Assembly: GCA_033064195.1 (NCBI GenBank)
Contig: JARBJD010000007.1
Span: 1-64,000, forward strand
Direction: 5' to 3'
Source of the DNA: Blattamonas nauphoetae
Taxonomy: Eukaryota > Preaxostyla > Oxymonadida
Length of the DNA: 64,000 bases
Positions 47,302-59,098 of the stretch are shown piece by piece. Position numbers and translations under genes: made by a program. The notes beneath the pieces were generated by a model. That model was given only the letters and a program-made list of their open reading frames with translations, made no database searches and was not told where the DNA came from. Positions within the stretch are counted from its first letter, which is position 1. Every line of letters begins with the position of its first letter.

Positions 47302-49745
47302 CTATTCTGTCCCATTCCGGATGTACACACAGATGTAGGTTTCTGACGACCTCTTCGGTGTTGTTGCTTCTGATGAATGTGAATCACTGTGTCTTGTCCA
47401 CTGACCCTCAGCAGAGAGTCCAGTGCTAAGAAAAGAAATTGAGAGTGGAGCAAAGAACACACAATGTGTAGTGTCCTCCTGACATGGACCCAGAGTGGTT
47501 GATGCTGCCGATGAGTCTGTACGAGTGTGGAGGGAGGGGAACTCGGATCTGCATCGTTTCTTCAAATGATTCAAAAGATTTGTGGATCATCTCGATGGGC
47601 AGACGATCGGGGAAGTCGACGGGGGTAGAATTCTTCTGAAAGAAACGGCCTGTTGTGCAGGCAAAACGATTGAAATCTGAAAGGAGAAGATGAGTGAGTG
47701 AGGAGAGACAGACGAAGAAGAAGTACTTTAGGCCAATGAGCAACAAAAAGACCGTGCTTAATTGTCCTCTTCTTTTTGCATGTCTCGCACTTGAAGTCGG
47801 ACACATCGTCGCACTCACTCAGATTTTCGAAGAGACTGGAAAGCGTGCACGAAGACTGAGACGAGTAGTACGAGGAACGGCGTGTGGGGAGGGAGAGGGA
47901 GAGGACAGAGAAAGGTTGGAGTTTCACGCTGCAGGTCGAACAGTCCTTGCAGAGGACTGTTCCTCCCATCAGACCCATCACAGTGTGCGAGACAACGGAC
48001 CCGTTCTCGTATAGAAAGCGTTGATACCCTTTCGCGAAGAGCTGTTCGTGCTCACTTTGCATTCGCCTCGTGTCAGACAAACCAACGTTGAGCACAACTC
48101 GATACTCCGTCTCTTCGTCTGTCTCTGGTTGAGCGCCAGACCACTTTGATGATTTCCGTTCGGTTGTCTCGTGGAGAGCATCGAGGAAGGCAACAAGGGC
48201 TTCGTGACTGTCCTGCTGTCCATATCCACTGAACTGTCGATTGACACTCCCGAGAGCGGAGTGGACTGCAGTCACGAGAGATGTGTGAGCCACACCTGGC
48301 CGATCGGTGGTGATTGTCATCATCACATTTGCGACAGATACGCTGAGATTGTAGAGGGAATTGTATTTTTTGTGGATCGTGGATTGTGTGTGCTTTGTGT
48401 AAGGCCTGGCCGGAGGAATTTTGGTAAATGAGAAGTTGGGATCGTTGATGAAAGTTTTGAGTGGGAGGATGTGCGAGAGGCATTGGAGGGCAGAGTTCAT
48501 GTAGCATGTGTTTCCGATGTTGGGGAGGCCAGCGGACGGAGAGGAGAGATACAGTCCGATTCCAGTGAGGTACGACGGGACAAGCTGAGCTCTGCTGGCA
48601 TTTCGAGAGATCGGGTTAAACGATGCGGTGGAGAATTGAGGGTTGAGTGAAGTGATGGATGCATTGGGGTCGCGATATGTTCTGGACTCTTCTTCTCGTT
48701 GTTTCCTCTCTGCTCTCCTCCGGATTTGTTCCTGTCTTTTGTGTTCTTCCTCTTTTTCCATCTCTCTTTTCCTTTCATCTTCTTCCATCCTTCTTTTCCT
48801 TTCTTCCTCTTCTTCCATCCTTCTTTTCCTTTCTTCCTCTTCTTCCATCCTTCTTTTCCTTTCCTCTTTTCTTTTCCTTTCATCTTCTTCCATCCTTCTT
48901 TTCCTTTCATCTTCTTCCATCCTTCTTTTCCTTTCTTCCTCTTCTTCCATCTTTCTTTTCCTTTCATCTTCTTCCATCCTTCTTTTCCTTTCATCTTCTT
49001 CCATCCTTCTTTTCCTTTCTTCCTCTTCTTCCATCTTTCTTTTCCTTTCATCTTCTTCCATCCTTCTTTTCTTTTCATCTTCCATCCTTTTTTTCCTTTC
49101 CTCTTCTTTTCTTTTCTCTTCTTCTTTCTTCTGCTCTTGCAATTGTCTTTGTTCTTCTTCCCGAGGCAGTGTTCTTTTCCTTTCATCAGATGTGGACTTC
49201 TTTTGACTCAGTGAGCGCGATTGGCTCATAGTTCCAGTAACATTTGGATATTTGTTGGATAATGAACTTTTTCTTTCAGGAAGAATCGGCTTCCTGCTTG
49301 TTGAAGTGGTGGTAGAAGGTTGATTTCTGGAAGGTGGTGGAGTGGGAAGGGAAGTCGGATGCTTGGCAGATGCTTGGCACGATGAGAATGGGGACGTATC
49401 AGAACTCTCATGAGAACGATGAGTCGTTGATATCAAGGATGATGATTGAGTTGATGACTGTGCGAGTTTTGGAGTCGCAGCCTGGCTACGCTTCAGACTA
49501 AGTCGTCGTTTTGGTGCGGATGGAGTGTATTGTTGAGTAGTTCCTGATGATTTTCGAAGTTGAGAGGATGGACGACGAGCTGCTGGGGATGAAGGTCGAC
49601 CAGAAGGTGTTGGCTGACTTGTGCCGCTTTGTGATAAAGATGTGTGGGCTTTATCTGATGAAAGTGGAGATGGTGGTTGTGGGGCTGTCTTTTTTGTTTT
49701 TGGTATTCGTGTACTGGATAGCTTCCGGGATTCTTGAATACTCAT
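47302..49745 (-). CDS. ubiquitin-specific protease (USP family)
   Basis: Exons 49745-47714, 47676-47463 and 47425-47302 join in phase to 789 aa. The introns are 37 nt each. The N-terminal 230 residues are Ser/Pro/Thr-rich and basic. A charged coiled-coil repeat of about 140 residues follows (see the separate repeat). The C-terminal catalytic domain has the Cys box GLPNIGNTCYMNSALQCL, the GYGQQDSHEAL helix, a Zn-ribbon-like pair (LCKDCS, FKCETCKKK), VLLLHFNRF and the His box SMSGGHYT. It ends SSETYICVYIRN. The enzyme should remove ubiquitin from target proteins. The subfamily is not resolved; the fusion to a coiled coil resembles several animal USPs. Confidence 0.92.
48740..49150 (-). repeat. 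coding purine-tract repeat (coiled coil of the USP)
   Basis: Within the USP exon the minus strand is nearly all purine for about 400 bp and encodes repeats of 9-10 residues of the form ERKRRMEEDE and ERKRKMEEEE. The plus strand is correspondingly TTCTTCC-rich. Units of 27-30 nt vary in number and order, as expected of replication slippage. Long plus-strand Phe/Ser/Leu frames here are shadows. Confidence 0.9.
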
Positions 49746-49889
49746 CTGTTCTCAGAAAAGAAATCAAAATAATGACTTCTAGAAACGGAGAACCGATGAT
49801 TGAGAATAATATTGGGCGATTTCAGCAGAAGCAACGAAGTATGAAATGAAATGATTCAATTGAAATTGGATTGAACGGCCCATTGAATC

Positions 49890-50967
49890 ATGGACAAATT
49901 TCGTTTGATCGAACTCTTAGGAGATGGAACATATGGAAGTGTAATGAAGGCTATACATAAGGAAACATGTGAAACTGTTGCCATTAAGCATATGAAAGAT
50001 CCGTTCAAGTCTTGGAATGAGTGTATCGACCTTCGTGAAGTTACGTCTCTCATCAAGATGTCTCACCCCAATATTGTCCAACTGAAAGAGGTAATTCGGA
50101 AAGACAATGAACTTTATTTTGTTTTTGAGTATTTAACTCGGAATTTATACGAAGCAATCTGCGACAGACAGACACCATTCCCCGAACCTGTTGTAAGGAA
50201 CATATTGTCTGCCCTTTATCGTTTTCATTCAGAAACAACCACCTTTTACATTTTTTAGATATCAGATATTCCAGGGGCTTGCATTCATTCATAGAAACAA
50301 CTTTTTCCATCGAGACATGAAGCCCGAGAACCTCCTTGTCACAGGTGACACTGTGAAGATTGGCGATTTTGGTCTCACAAAAGAGATTGATAGCAAAGAG
50401 CCATTAACTGAATATGTCTCAACAAGGTGGTATCGCTCCCCTGAACTTCTCCTCCGAGCAGGACGTTATGATGCGTCAATTGATTTATGGGCAGTGGGCT
50501 GTATCATGGCTGAACTTTTGACACTTAATCCCCTCTTTCCAGGAGAAACAGAGGTCCGGTCCTTTCATCCATTTCTCATTGTTCAAAGATTGATGAGTTG
50601 GACCTAATATTTCAGGTTCTGGGGACACCAACAGAAGAACAATGGCCTGGAGTAGACTCTCTTTTATCTCGATTCAAATATACCTTCCCAAAGGTCTCTT
50701 TTAATCTAACCTTCATCTATCCAGTATCCAGCACAATCACTCACGCTTCTCATACCAAACGCCTCAACCACTGCAATCTCTTTACTCTCATCTCTTCTCC
50801 TTTATGATCCCTCTGCCCGCCTTACAGCTGCAGATGCACTTGCACATTCTTTCTTCCAAATACCAATTGTTCGATACCAAGTGAATCCAGACTTTACTTT
50901 ATCGAGAACAGATGATGCTTATTCAGAGGATGACAGTGACCAGAGTGGACGCAATAAGTGGGGATGA
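49890..50967 (+). CDS. MAK/ICK/LF4-type (RCK) protein kinase
   Basis: Exons 49890-50206, 50259-50553, 50589-50693 and 50725-50967 join in phase to 319 aa, almost entirely kinase domain. All catalytic parts are present: [34 protein letters not shown], the activation motif TEY in [17 protein letters not shown], and [13 protein letters not shown]. The [11 protein letters not shown] helix and the TEY/TDY loop match the RCK family (MAK, ICK, Chlamydomonas LF4). These kinases act on intraflagellar transport and limit flagellar length. The usual long C-terminal tail is absent. The gene is divergent from the USP gene (144 nt apart). Confidence 0.92.
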
Positions 50968-51228
50968 AACTTTCATGAACTCTGATTTCATCATGTATTT
51001 ATCTTGTTTATCTCAACTTTTCTTGAGATAAATTCATCTCAAGTGCATTCAACGTTGATTTTCAATGTTGTTTGAATGATCAAAGCTGCTCCATCACATC
51101 TCTACCGTCGAATCATCATCATTGATCGGCCCCCTTTTCCACATTCCTTCTGGGGGACGTGGGAATTATTCGAATAAACATCACAAAACTGATCAAAGAG
51201 TCAACCGAGGATCTCACTGTACATCGAG

Positions 51229-52146
51229 ATGGGGAAATGTCTTGATTATTTTGCACTCACGAACAACCAAATCAACAAGCATCGCATCTTCTCATGCCAG
51301 AGCCGTCGTGCAAAACATATTATACATTTCTTTCGTTGTCTCACTCTTGCTCTGTTGGGACTTTATGCATTCATTAATATTTCCCGTGTGCGTTCTGAGT
51401 ACCATCATCAAATCAACTTATCATCAAGATAAACGCTTCAATCTCTGCCAGCATACCTACCAAAATTTTGTGATCACACTTGCATATTTTTTTGTCTGCT
51501 TCTCATTTATTCATTACACATTCTTCTCAGTGTGTGGTGTTCTATCCATCGCACCAGACGATAAAATATACATCGAATCGCTACTATCTCTTCCAAAAAT
51601 ACCACATTACTCGATGGGATCTCATAACTTATCTCTTTGCGATGATTGGTCTGACTGGGAACTCAATCGCTGTCGTTGCCTATTGGGGCTTCATTTATCC
51701 CCATGTGAAGTCATCATTCTTTGAAACACTCTGGTACGGTGTAATACCTCATGGACTCTCTTTTGTGTTCCTAATTGTTGATGTCCTCTTCTGCACAAGA
51801 ATCACATCAAAATGGATTCATTTCTTACTCCCATTCATCACTACCCTCCTATACTTCGTCCAATTACTTGTCTACAAACTCCTTACCAAGCGGTTTTGCC
51901 TTATTTTCTCGATTTTGATATTTTATCAGATGGCTCTTTGTGTGGCTAGATTTTCGACACCCTGCCGCTCCTTTGGCCTATCCCTGTATCGTTGTCCACT
52001 CCGCTGCCTTTCACTTTCTCATCGTCTTTCTCCTGAAGCTTCGTTTGCGTTGTTTTCCAGCAGTAGAGATGCCAAACGAGTCATCGAGAACTCGCACTCT
52101 GATGGATGTCCCGTCCATTTACACAAATACTGAACTTGCCGATTGA
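51229..52146 (+). CDS. multi-span membrane protein, AIG1/FAR-17a-like (tentative)
   Basis: Exons 51229-51385, 51429-51529, 51558-51892 and 51930-52146 join in phase to 269 aa. The introns are 43, 28 and 37 nt. Six hydrophobic segments are visible. After the second, TRWDLITYLFAMIGL and later WLDFRHPAAPLAY resemble the 'T.W' and 'YP.LD' positions of the AIG1/FAR-17a/rolling-stone membrane families, which include serine-type hydrolases of fatty-acid esters. I cannot place a catalytic Thr/His pair with confidence, so function is not assigned. The C-tail is short and Ser/Thr-rich. Confidence 0.6.
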
Positions 52147-52263
52147 TCTATTTGAGCTTTTTGTTTTCCTTGCATTTGATTATTTCAAGATGAACTCAGG
52201 CAAACATGGAAAGGTTATGACAGGAAATTAGAAAGAACGAAAGAAGGGCTACCGCGGGGCAGA

Positions 52264-54611
52264 CTAGAGCAGAGAATTGATAAAGTCGTTTGCGATCTGA
52301 TCGTACTGCTGAAATAGTGCTTCCTCCTCCTCAGTTGGAGAGAGTGATTGGATGAGCTGGAACACAAATGAGGTCTCGTCAGCAAGGTTCTTGATGCACT
52401 CCTTTGGATTATCGCTGTTCATCCGCATGAGTGACGGAGTGAAGATGATTGCCAAGTTGTTTACGTCCATCCGATTCGTGCTCTTGTTGTCGGGAAGGAC
52501 AACCTGACGGAGGAGACGCATCAGGTACTTGAGTGTGAGGGAGGTCAGCGGAGAGAGGTTGACCTCGGCGAAGAGAAGAACGTTTGTGGTCAGGTCGGAT
52601 TCCGGGAGGTCTTTCACGCCGATGATCGTCGCCATGTTGGGGTCCTTCGAGGCAGTCCCGCGGACAACCTGGATCGCGCGGTCGTAGATGGAGTAGGGGA
52701 TGGCGGGGATGGGGAGCACTTTGAAGAGGTTCTTGACAAGGACGGAGAATGTGAGGGGGTTGGTGGAGGGGAGCTTGTAGACGCCTCTGTTTAGCAGCTT
52801 GACATCTTCTTCGATCTCCGAAAAGTCGACGCTTCGGCGGAAGACGCCTTCGACTTTCAGAGCTTCCGACTTGATGACCAGCTGTGTGAGGTAGACAAGA
52901 ATGAACGGAATCTGAAATTGCGTCACGTCGAAGTTGAACCCGTTGGTCTGCGAGAAGTCAATGAAGTTCGGTTGAGCCTGGCGGAAGATCACGTCCTCCA
53001 AAGTGCATCCAAACACCTTTTTCGAAGAGTGCAGGTTCTGCAGCTCCGAAAGAGCGTTTGTGACCGCAGAATCAACTTCGTCTTTTCCAGTCTTCTTCAA
53101 CATGCCCTTCCCAAAGGTCGGGGCGACCTTTCCTCCTGTTTCGACTGTGGCTTGGAGCTTGCCGAGAGAGAACTGTGCATACATGATCACTTTGAGTCGC
53201 TCCTCGTTGGACATGCCATCTTTGGAATCATCTCCACTTGAGATGACCTCGTCAAGAGATGCCAATAACGTCCTCTCAAAATCGCGAGAGGGAGCGAAAC
53301 TATCACAACACAGCATCATCAACTGCCATGCCTTCTCCCGCTGATCAAAAGGAAGAGGTTCAGGTTGTGCGTCATCGCCCTCTTTAACTGTGGTGTTAGT
53401 CTGCTTGCACATTTGTGCATAAATTTCGTCTCGAAGAGTAGGGATGTTTTGCCCCCGTTGAATGATTCTCTGGGCACTGAGGCTTGCGGGAAGCTTGGTT
53501 GGTTTGACGCCGATGAAGATCAGGATGTCATCGAAGTTTTTGAGGGCTTCTTTGACTTGCTTTGCGGGAACCGATTTAAGAAGAGGGTTGGAGAGAGGGG
53601 TAGACTGGAAAACGAGAAGTTTTGAGAGCGGCACAATCTTCTTTTTGAAACGGCCAGTTTTTTGCTCTTGGAAATGTTGCTTTGCAAATCCTGTCATCTT
53701 AAAGGCTGAGATTTCCTCTTTAAGATTTGTTGGAATTGTTCGTGTGGCACTTCCTTGTTGTGAAGCAGAAGAAAGAACAGATGCGTTTGACTTCGCTTTT
53801 TCCAGGAGCTCAAAATTGAGTGGGGTGTGCCCATAATTAACACTTACAATTCGGCGAAGTGCAGCTGGCTTCGGTTGAGTTGGTGGTTGGGCAATGTCAT
53901 GAACAGAATCTCTCCTCTGAAGGGCAGGTGTGAGATCAGCTGGAGGAGGCGGGAGATCGGTCGGAGGGGGTGGAAGATCGGTTGGTGGTGGGGGAAGATC
54001 GCCAGGGGGAGGTGGTAAACCAGTTGGAGGGGGAGGAAGATCCGCTGGAAGTGGTGGGAGATCTGATGGAGGCGGAGGGAGATTACCAGGAGGTGGAGGG
54101 AGATTTTCAGGAGGTAAGGGGAGAGAAGGAAGATTTTGAGGAGGTTCTGGTTCAGATGGAAGGGCAGATGGAGGAGGAGGAAGACTTGGAGTTGGTGGCT
54201 CTTGAGGTTGGGCGGGTTCTGGAAGTGTTTCGATAACTGGTACCTGTTCTTTAACAGGCTCGAGAGGAGGTGCAATTGTTGGTTTCGTCCACGACGTTTG
54301 TTTTGTTGTGCGGTTAAAATAATAGACTTTTCCACTTCTTTGATCAACTTGTGCTAAAAATCAGTCAAAAGAATACGTTCAAAAAAATAAATGAAAAACA
54401 GCTCCATTCAGGTGGAAGATCCGAAGAATCTGGCGTCGCGGTTGGGAATTTTGTTCCAGGAGGGGGTTGATAGGTGTTTTCTTTTGTGACTGAATTATAA
54501 TCTAAAACGGTGTAAAAGAGGTTAAAATAGACACAAAAATCACATACAGTAACGTTTATTATTCTTCTGATTTATTGCAGACTTCCATCCCTCTGGAAGT
54601 ATCGGCTCCAT
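52264..54611 (-). CDS. WW-MyTH4-RhoGAP protein (ARHGAP39/Vilse-like)
   Basis: Exons 54611-54548, 54501-54400 and 54353-52264 give 751 aa. Two WW domains lie at the N-terminus (LPEGWKSAIN...YYYN; YYFNRTTKQTSW). A long Pro-rich tract of DLPPPPTDLPPPP units (about 54190-53940) could bind profilin or SH3-like partners. A MyTH4 domain follows (LSKLLVFQSTPLSNPLL), then a C-terminal RhoGAP domain with GVFRRSVDFSEIEE, holding the arginine finger GVFR, and DVNNLAIIFTPSLMR. This is the architecture of ARHGAP39/Vilse, which switches off Rac/Cdc42-type GTPases at the actin cortex. A 39-nt in-frame GTAAGT...AG stretch near 53850-53812 may be an optional intron; removing it would give 738 aa. Confidence 0.92.
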
Positions 54612-54955
54612 AGACAGAATTAACACTTTATGGGCTAGATGAATTTCATACTTCCTCTAAACGAAAACATAACGTCAATTTCTAGCATTTATAAATATCC
54701 TATCAGTGGAATCCATGATATAATGCGAGAATCATGTAAATGGAGACACAAAGGATGTTCCTCCAAAAAAAGCCTTGAATCATGACGAAATGATGATGAA
54801 AAACATGACGATCGAGAAAAAGGAAGATATATCGTAATAAAAACAATTTGACTTCGGATTCAATGATGTTCAGAGAGCAAATCCGAAAACTGTGACATTG
54901 CAGACAATTTCGTTTGTACTGAATGATTCACAAACATAACCTGATGAGGAAGAGA

Positions 54956-55459
54956 TTAAGTGCATAAAGTTAACAATGGAACCACACTATCTGTTGCAAT
55001 ATCCCAGAATGTCGAAGTCGAGGAGCAAAATGGTGCTCCAACATTCTGTGTGATATGGCAAGTGACTGGTGATAAATCGAAACTGTTCCTGAGAAAATGG
55101 ATCATACCTGCGTATTTATATTGATTCTTCTGTGTGGATAGTTTCTTTAGGATGTCTCCAACGACCAATTCGACCCACTGATCAAACTTTTGAGAACTCT
55201 TCTCCCTACACAATTAACAAAGAAAAAAATGTGAAAAAGAGGATAAAATAGATATAAAAAGACTCTTCAAGTTTGTCTTTGGATTTTTCATCTGGTCTTG
55301 TTGAGAAAATGGATTTCAACGTCTCCTGTATGAGAGCTTCGTGAAAAGGTGAATTACGAGCGAAAAAAATTGAATACATCGAATTTCATCTGCCGGAAAC
55401 GGATGTCCAAGGTCGTATGCCATTGTTAATTGGGCTCTTGGTCCTGTCTTGGCAACCAT
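54956..55459 (-). CDS. Tctex-type dynein light chain
   Basis: Exons 55459-55378, 55336-55264, 55205-55108 and 55065-54956 join in phase to 120 aa. The core matches DYNLT1/Tctex: FDQWVELVVGDILKKL, then YKYAVTCHITQN and STFWDIATDSVVPL, in place of the animal FWDxxTDG. The Tctex dimer links dynein intermediate chains to cargo in cytoplasmic and flagellar dynein. The last intron (55107-55066, 42 nt) is a multiple of three without a stop, so retention would keep the frame. The start is the first ATG in frame, MVAKTGPRAQLTMAYDL. Confidence 0.88.
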
Positions 55460-55565
55460 GGGACGATCAGTTGGAGCTTTGTGTCATAAAAGGTAGACAT
55501 AGAAACGTTCAGTTTGAAGACAAAAGATGATGAGAAATATTTGAAATGTTTGCTTTTTGGAAGAA

Positions 55566-58500
55566 TTATCCCAACCCCAAGAAAGTTAAGATGTGTTCAG
55601 AATCAAGGTGATTATGATGAAGAATATCTCTCAAATTGTCGAGAATATCAGACACAGATTGCTGCCAAAGAATTGACATTTGAGGGTACATCCGGCGAAG
55701 GTACCTGACAATACTTCCCAGTGAAAGAAGATCTCCCTTCATCAAAACATCAATGAGCATTAGCCAAACCAGTTTCGCATGCTCGACAGACCTCTCAACA
55801 CTCAGGAGCTGCTCAAGGCCAACCTTCAAAGCAAAAGTGGACTCCTGCTGGAACAAAGTGGATGGAGGAGGGACTTTAGGTTGGACAGTGTCGGATTGGT
55901 CGATGGAGGGAGAAAGTCCAGAACCGGGCGAGATCGGAGGAGACGACACAACAGGTCGGCGAGGGGGGTTGATGTTTGCTGGCTGAGAGACCTTTCGGAA
56001 GGACAACCCGCTGAATTGGATGGAAGCACCGCGGATGTGGTGTGGCTGGATTTGAAGCTGTTTCCAGAGATCGACAGCTGTCTCGAGCATCAACTCTGGT
56101 TGATCACACCGTGCTCCGAACACTCCCCGCAGTTTCCCCTTTCGACTGAAAGTATTCACGTGACCATGCCCGAGGAACTTGGCCGTTGGGGCCCACAGAG
56201 TGTCGCCCTGGAAGTCTGTGTCGACGGTCTCCATCATCTGCAGAGTCAGTTCTGAGATATATAGCTGGGCAAGGAACATCTCGCAATCTTCGGGCGATGT
56301 TGTTTGGCTGGAGACATGCTGGCGGAGGCGAGTGAGAGTGACCTGAGGAGATGAGATGGAGGAGAGCAGACATTAATCAGGTTCTTCAAGAATGACACAG
56401 CCTGACTGTCCTCTGTGAAGCGGATCGCATAATTCATTCCGACAGAGATTGTTTTTGGGAGTTTTGGGACAACAGGGGACGCGACAGCGGGCTTGGCTGC
56501 TCCGAGGATCGAGTCAAGTTTGATGGTGTTCTTCTTCGAGAAGAAGTCGCGTTTGTCGATTCCTCTGCATCGCTCGTACATCTGAGTGCCTGAAAAGAGG
56601 ATGATGGTTCGGGTGATAGCGGATCAGACCTATTTTTCGCCCAAACGAGGTTGTTAGCGTCTGCAATGGAATTCTTGTCAAATCACCGATAGTGTCGACG
56701 TTGAAATCTTTTTGGAGTTTTTTCTTGTGCGCCCATCCAATTCCAGGCAGTTTCTGAGAAGAGAAAGAGAAAGACGGAGCACACATCGACAGACATCTCC
56801 CGGATGAGCGAGAGGTCTGCGGAGGATATGAAGGACTGTCCGTTTGGTTTGGCGTTGTTTGTGATCAGCCGGGCGAGGAGAGGATTGGTGGACATCCCCA
56901 CACTCGCTGTGCATTCTGTCTTCTCAAAGACAAGACGACGGAGGAGAGTCACCACCGAAGAGAACGAGTCGACTGTCCCAGCTGTGTCTCCAGACTCCAT
57001 TTGTTGTCGAAGTGCGACCAGAAAGTCAGAATAATCTGACAATCCAGATTGCGATTGTTGGGTGTGAGAGTGGAACATTTGGGCAAGCACAGCGTTTGTC
57101 AGGTCAACAATACACTCGTCACACGACATGACACGGATGGTTGAAGTGAACTTCGCAACAATGGTGAACATCTGCTGCGATGTTGTCTCATAATCCTCAA
57201 ACTTGTACGGCAGAACGACCAGCTCGTTGCAGAGCGCCTGAGCCTGTTGCAGCCACATCCCATTTTTGATTCCAAAGCGACGAGCAGGATAGTTGGCTGA
57301 TGAGATGTCTGCTGTTGATTTGTCGTTGTGGGCAGAACAGACCACACACGGTTTGTTTCTGAGGTGCGGAGACGATCGAAGAGAGACCGAAGCAAAGAAG
57401 CAGTCCATGTCGATGTGTGCAATGAAGTTTGTGCCGACAATGGAGGCAGCCTGCTTCTGAATGTCTGGAGGGAGGGGAACGATTGGGAGGTCTGACTCTT
57501 TGTCTGGGTGTGCCGCTTTGTCCTTCAAGAGTCGTTCGACAAACGCCGTCAATGAGAGCTTCCACTGAGACATGTGCGACAGACGCGAGTTCTGAAGATA
57601 TTGCTCGACAAACTGTTCAGAGGTTGGATCAGGAATATGCGGTTGTTTCGGTTCTTGATTGATAACGAGAGGAACAATGGACGACGTTGGCATTGCTGCT
57701 CGCCGAAGTCGCATCTCTTCCCATCGCTTCGAAAACGTGCGTGGTTTCTCGACTTCCTTCGGTGCTTCTTCAACCGGTTCAGGAAGGGGAACGGGAGCAT
57801 GGTGCTTTTCGAGCTCGCTAAGATCGTTTGGGTCGAGGAGCTTCCCAAAGATCGTCAGAAATGTGGATTGCCCTTTCTTGTCAGAATCGTCTCGATCTTC
57901 GTCTGGAATCAGCTCATGATCAGTTTCTTCTCTCTTCTCTCGATTGTCCTCATCACTCGGAACGTGAAAATCGGAGAGCGGGGGAGATGAACGAGGAGGA
58001 GTGAGCTCTCTCCAATCCTGCGGCGAAGTTTGTGAAAGAAGGCGAGACGAACGAGGCGACGTCCATGGCGATGTTGTTTGTGAGGATCGTTTCTGTTGAT
58101 GTGGTGTGTGGACAACGGATGTTGATGTGTTCCGTCCATTCGGAATAGCTTGTACTTGTTGGACAGAAGGAGGGGAGCGAAAATTGGGTTTGTCTGGTGT
58201 GTGCTTGATGACCGTAACTTTTGGGAGTGATCGTTTGGGGGTGGATAGAGATGGAGAATATTTATGTGACGATCTCGGAGTTGTTGAGTGGGAAAGAGGA
58301 TATTGAATGGGCATTAGAAGTGGTGTGATCGACACATATCGAGGGAGAGTGATGGGGACGACTGAGATATTGTGATAGTCGTGTTGAGTCACCATCTGAG
58401 ACGAGATAAGGTATGAAAGAATGTAAGGATCACGGGGAGAATGGGGACTTTGTTTTATGAGTAATTTGTACGCTGGATTTGTGGTTGGATCAACAAATGT

Positions 58501-58913
58501 TTCCAGTGGAAGTTGTTTCTTTGAAGCAATTGAATCCAAAATCCAACTCGATCGAATCGTGTATTGGCTGAACACCTTTGGGAAATGCGACACATAATGT
58601 TGAGAAGGTTCGAGAAACAAACTTCTGAACGTGGGTTAGGGTCATCTTCGACGACAAAGTTGATTGTGGATGTCCAGGACGATTGAACGATTCCACCATG
58701 AGCGTGAATCAACCTAGAAACCGAAATATGATTGTGATGATGGTCATGCGAGAGCAACACAAGAAAAAAATACTTCAGTAAGACTGCTCGGTTCACTGTG
58801 GACAGAGATGAGATAAAAAAGGTAACTTCATAAAACAGAGGATGAGGAGCCTTTGGAACGAGAAATAATTCTTCTAAAGTGATGGCACTCGAGAAGTTGA
58901 GCAAGAGATCCAT
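55566..58913 (-). CDS. REV1-type translesion DNA polymerase
   Basis: Exons 58913-58774, 58713-58623, 58575-56785, 56753-56630, 56589-56372 and 56342-55566 join in phase to 1046 aa. The N-terminal BRCT domain includes VTFFISSLS, LIHAHGGIVQSS and SSWILDSIASKKQL. A disordered Ser/Pro-rich linker follows. The Y-family polymerase begins at about residue 400 with AHIDMDCFFASV, then SCDECIVDLT (both carboxylate sites present), SVGMSTNPLLARL, the helix-hairpin-helix KLPGIGWAHKKKL and a little-finger domain. The C-terminal 100 residues are helical, like the REV1 interaction domain. REV1 inserts dCMP opposite damage and recruits other translesion polymerases. Introns are 29-60 nt. Confidence 0.93.
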
Positions 58914-59098
58914 GAAGTTTCATTGTGACGATCACACCCATCTGTTCGTGAGAATCGTGTCGTTTTTTGAACGAAAGCATCAGTGACGTGTTAACAAACA
59001 GGTTCATCAACGACACAAATGTTCAAGTCCAAATCAAGGATGATACAGACCAATATTGTCTCAGTCTTGATCGACCCGTTTTCAGCTTCACCTAAAAA

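Noticed and set aside
48643-49231. Plus-strand Phe/Ser/Leu-rich frames of 170-190 codons
   Set aside because: Antisense of the charged repeat in the USP gene; no domain, no start context.
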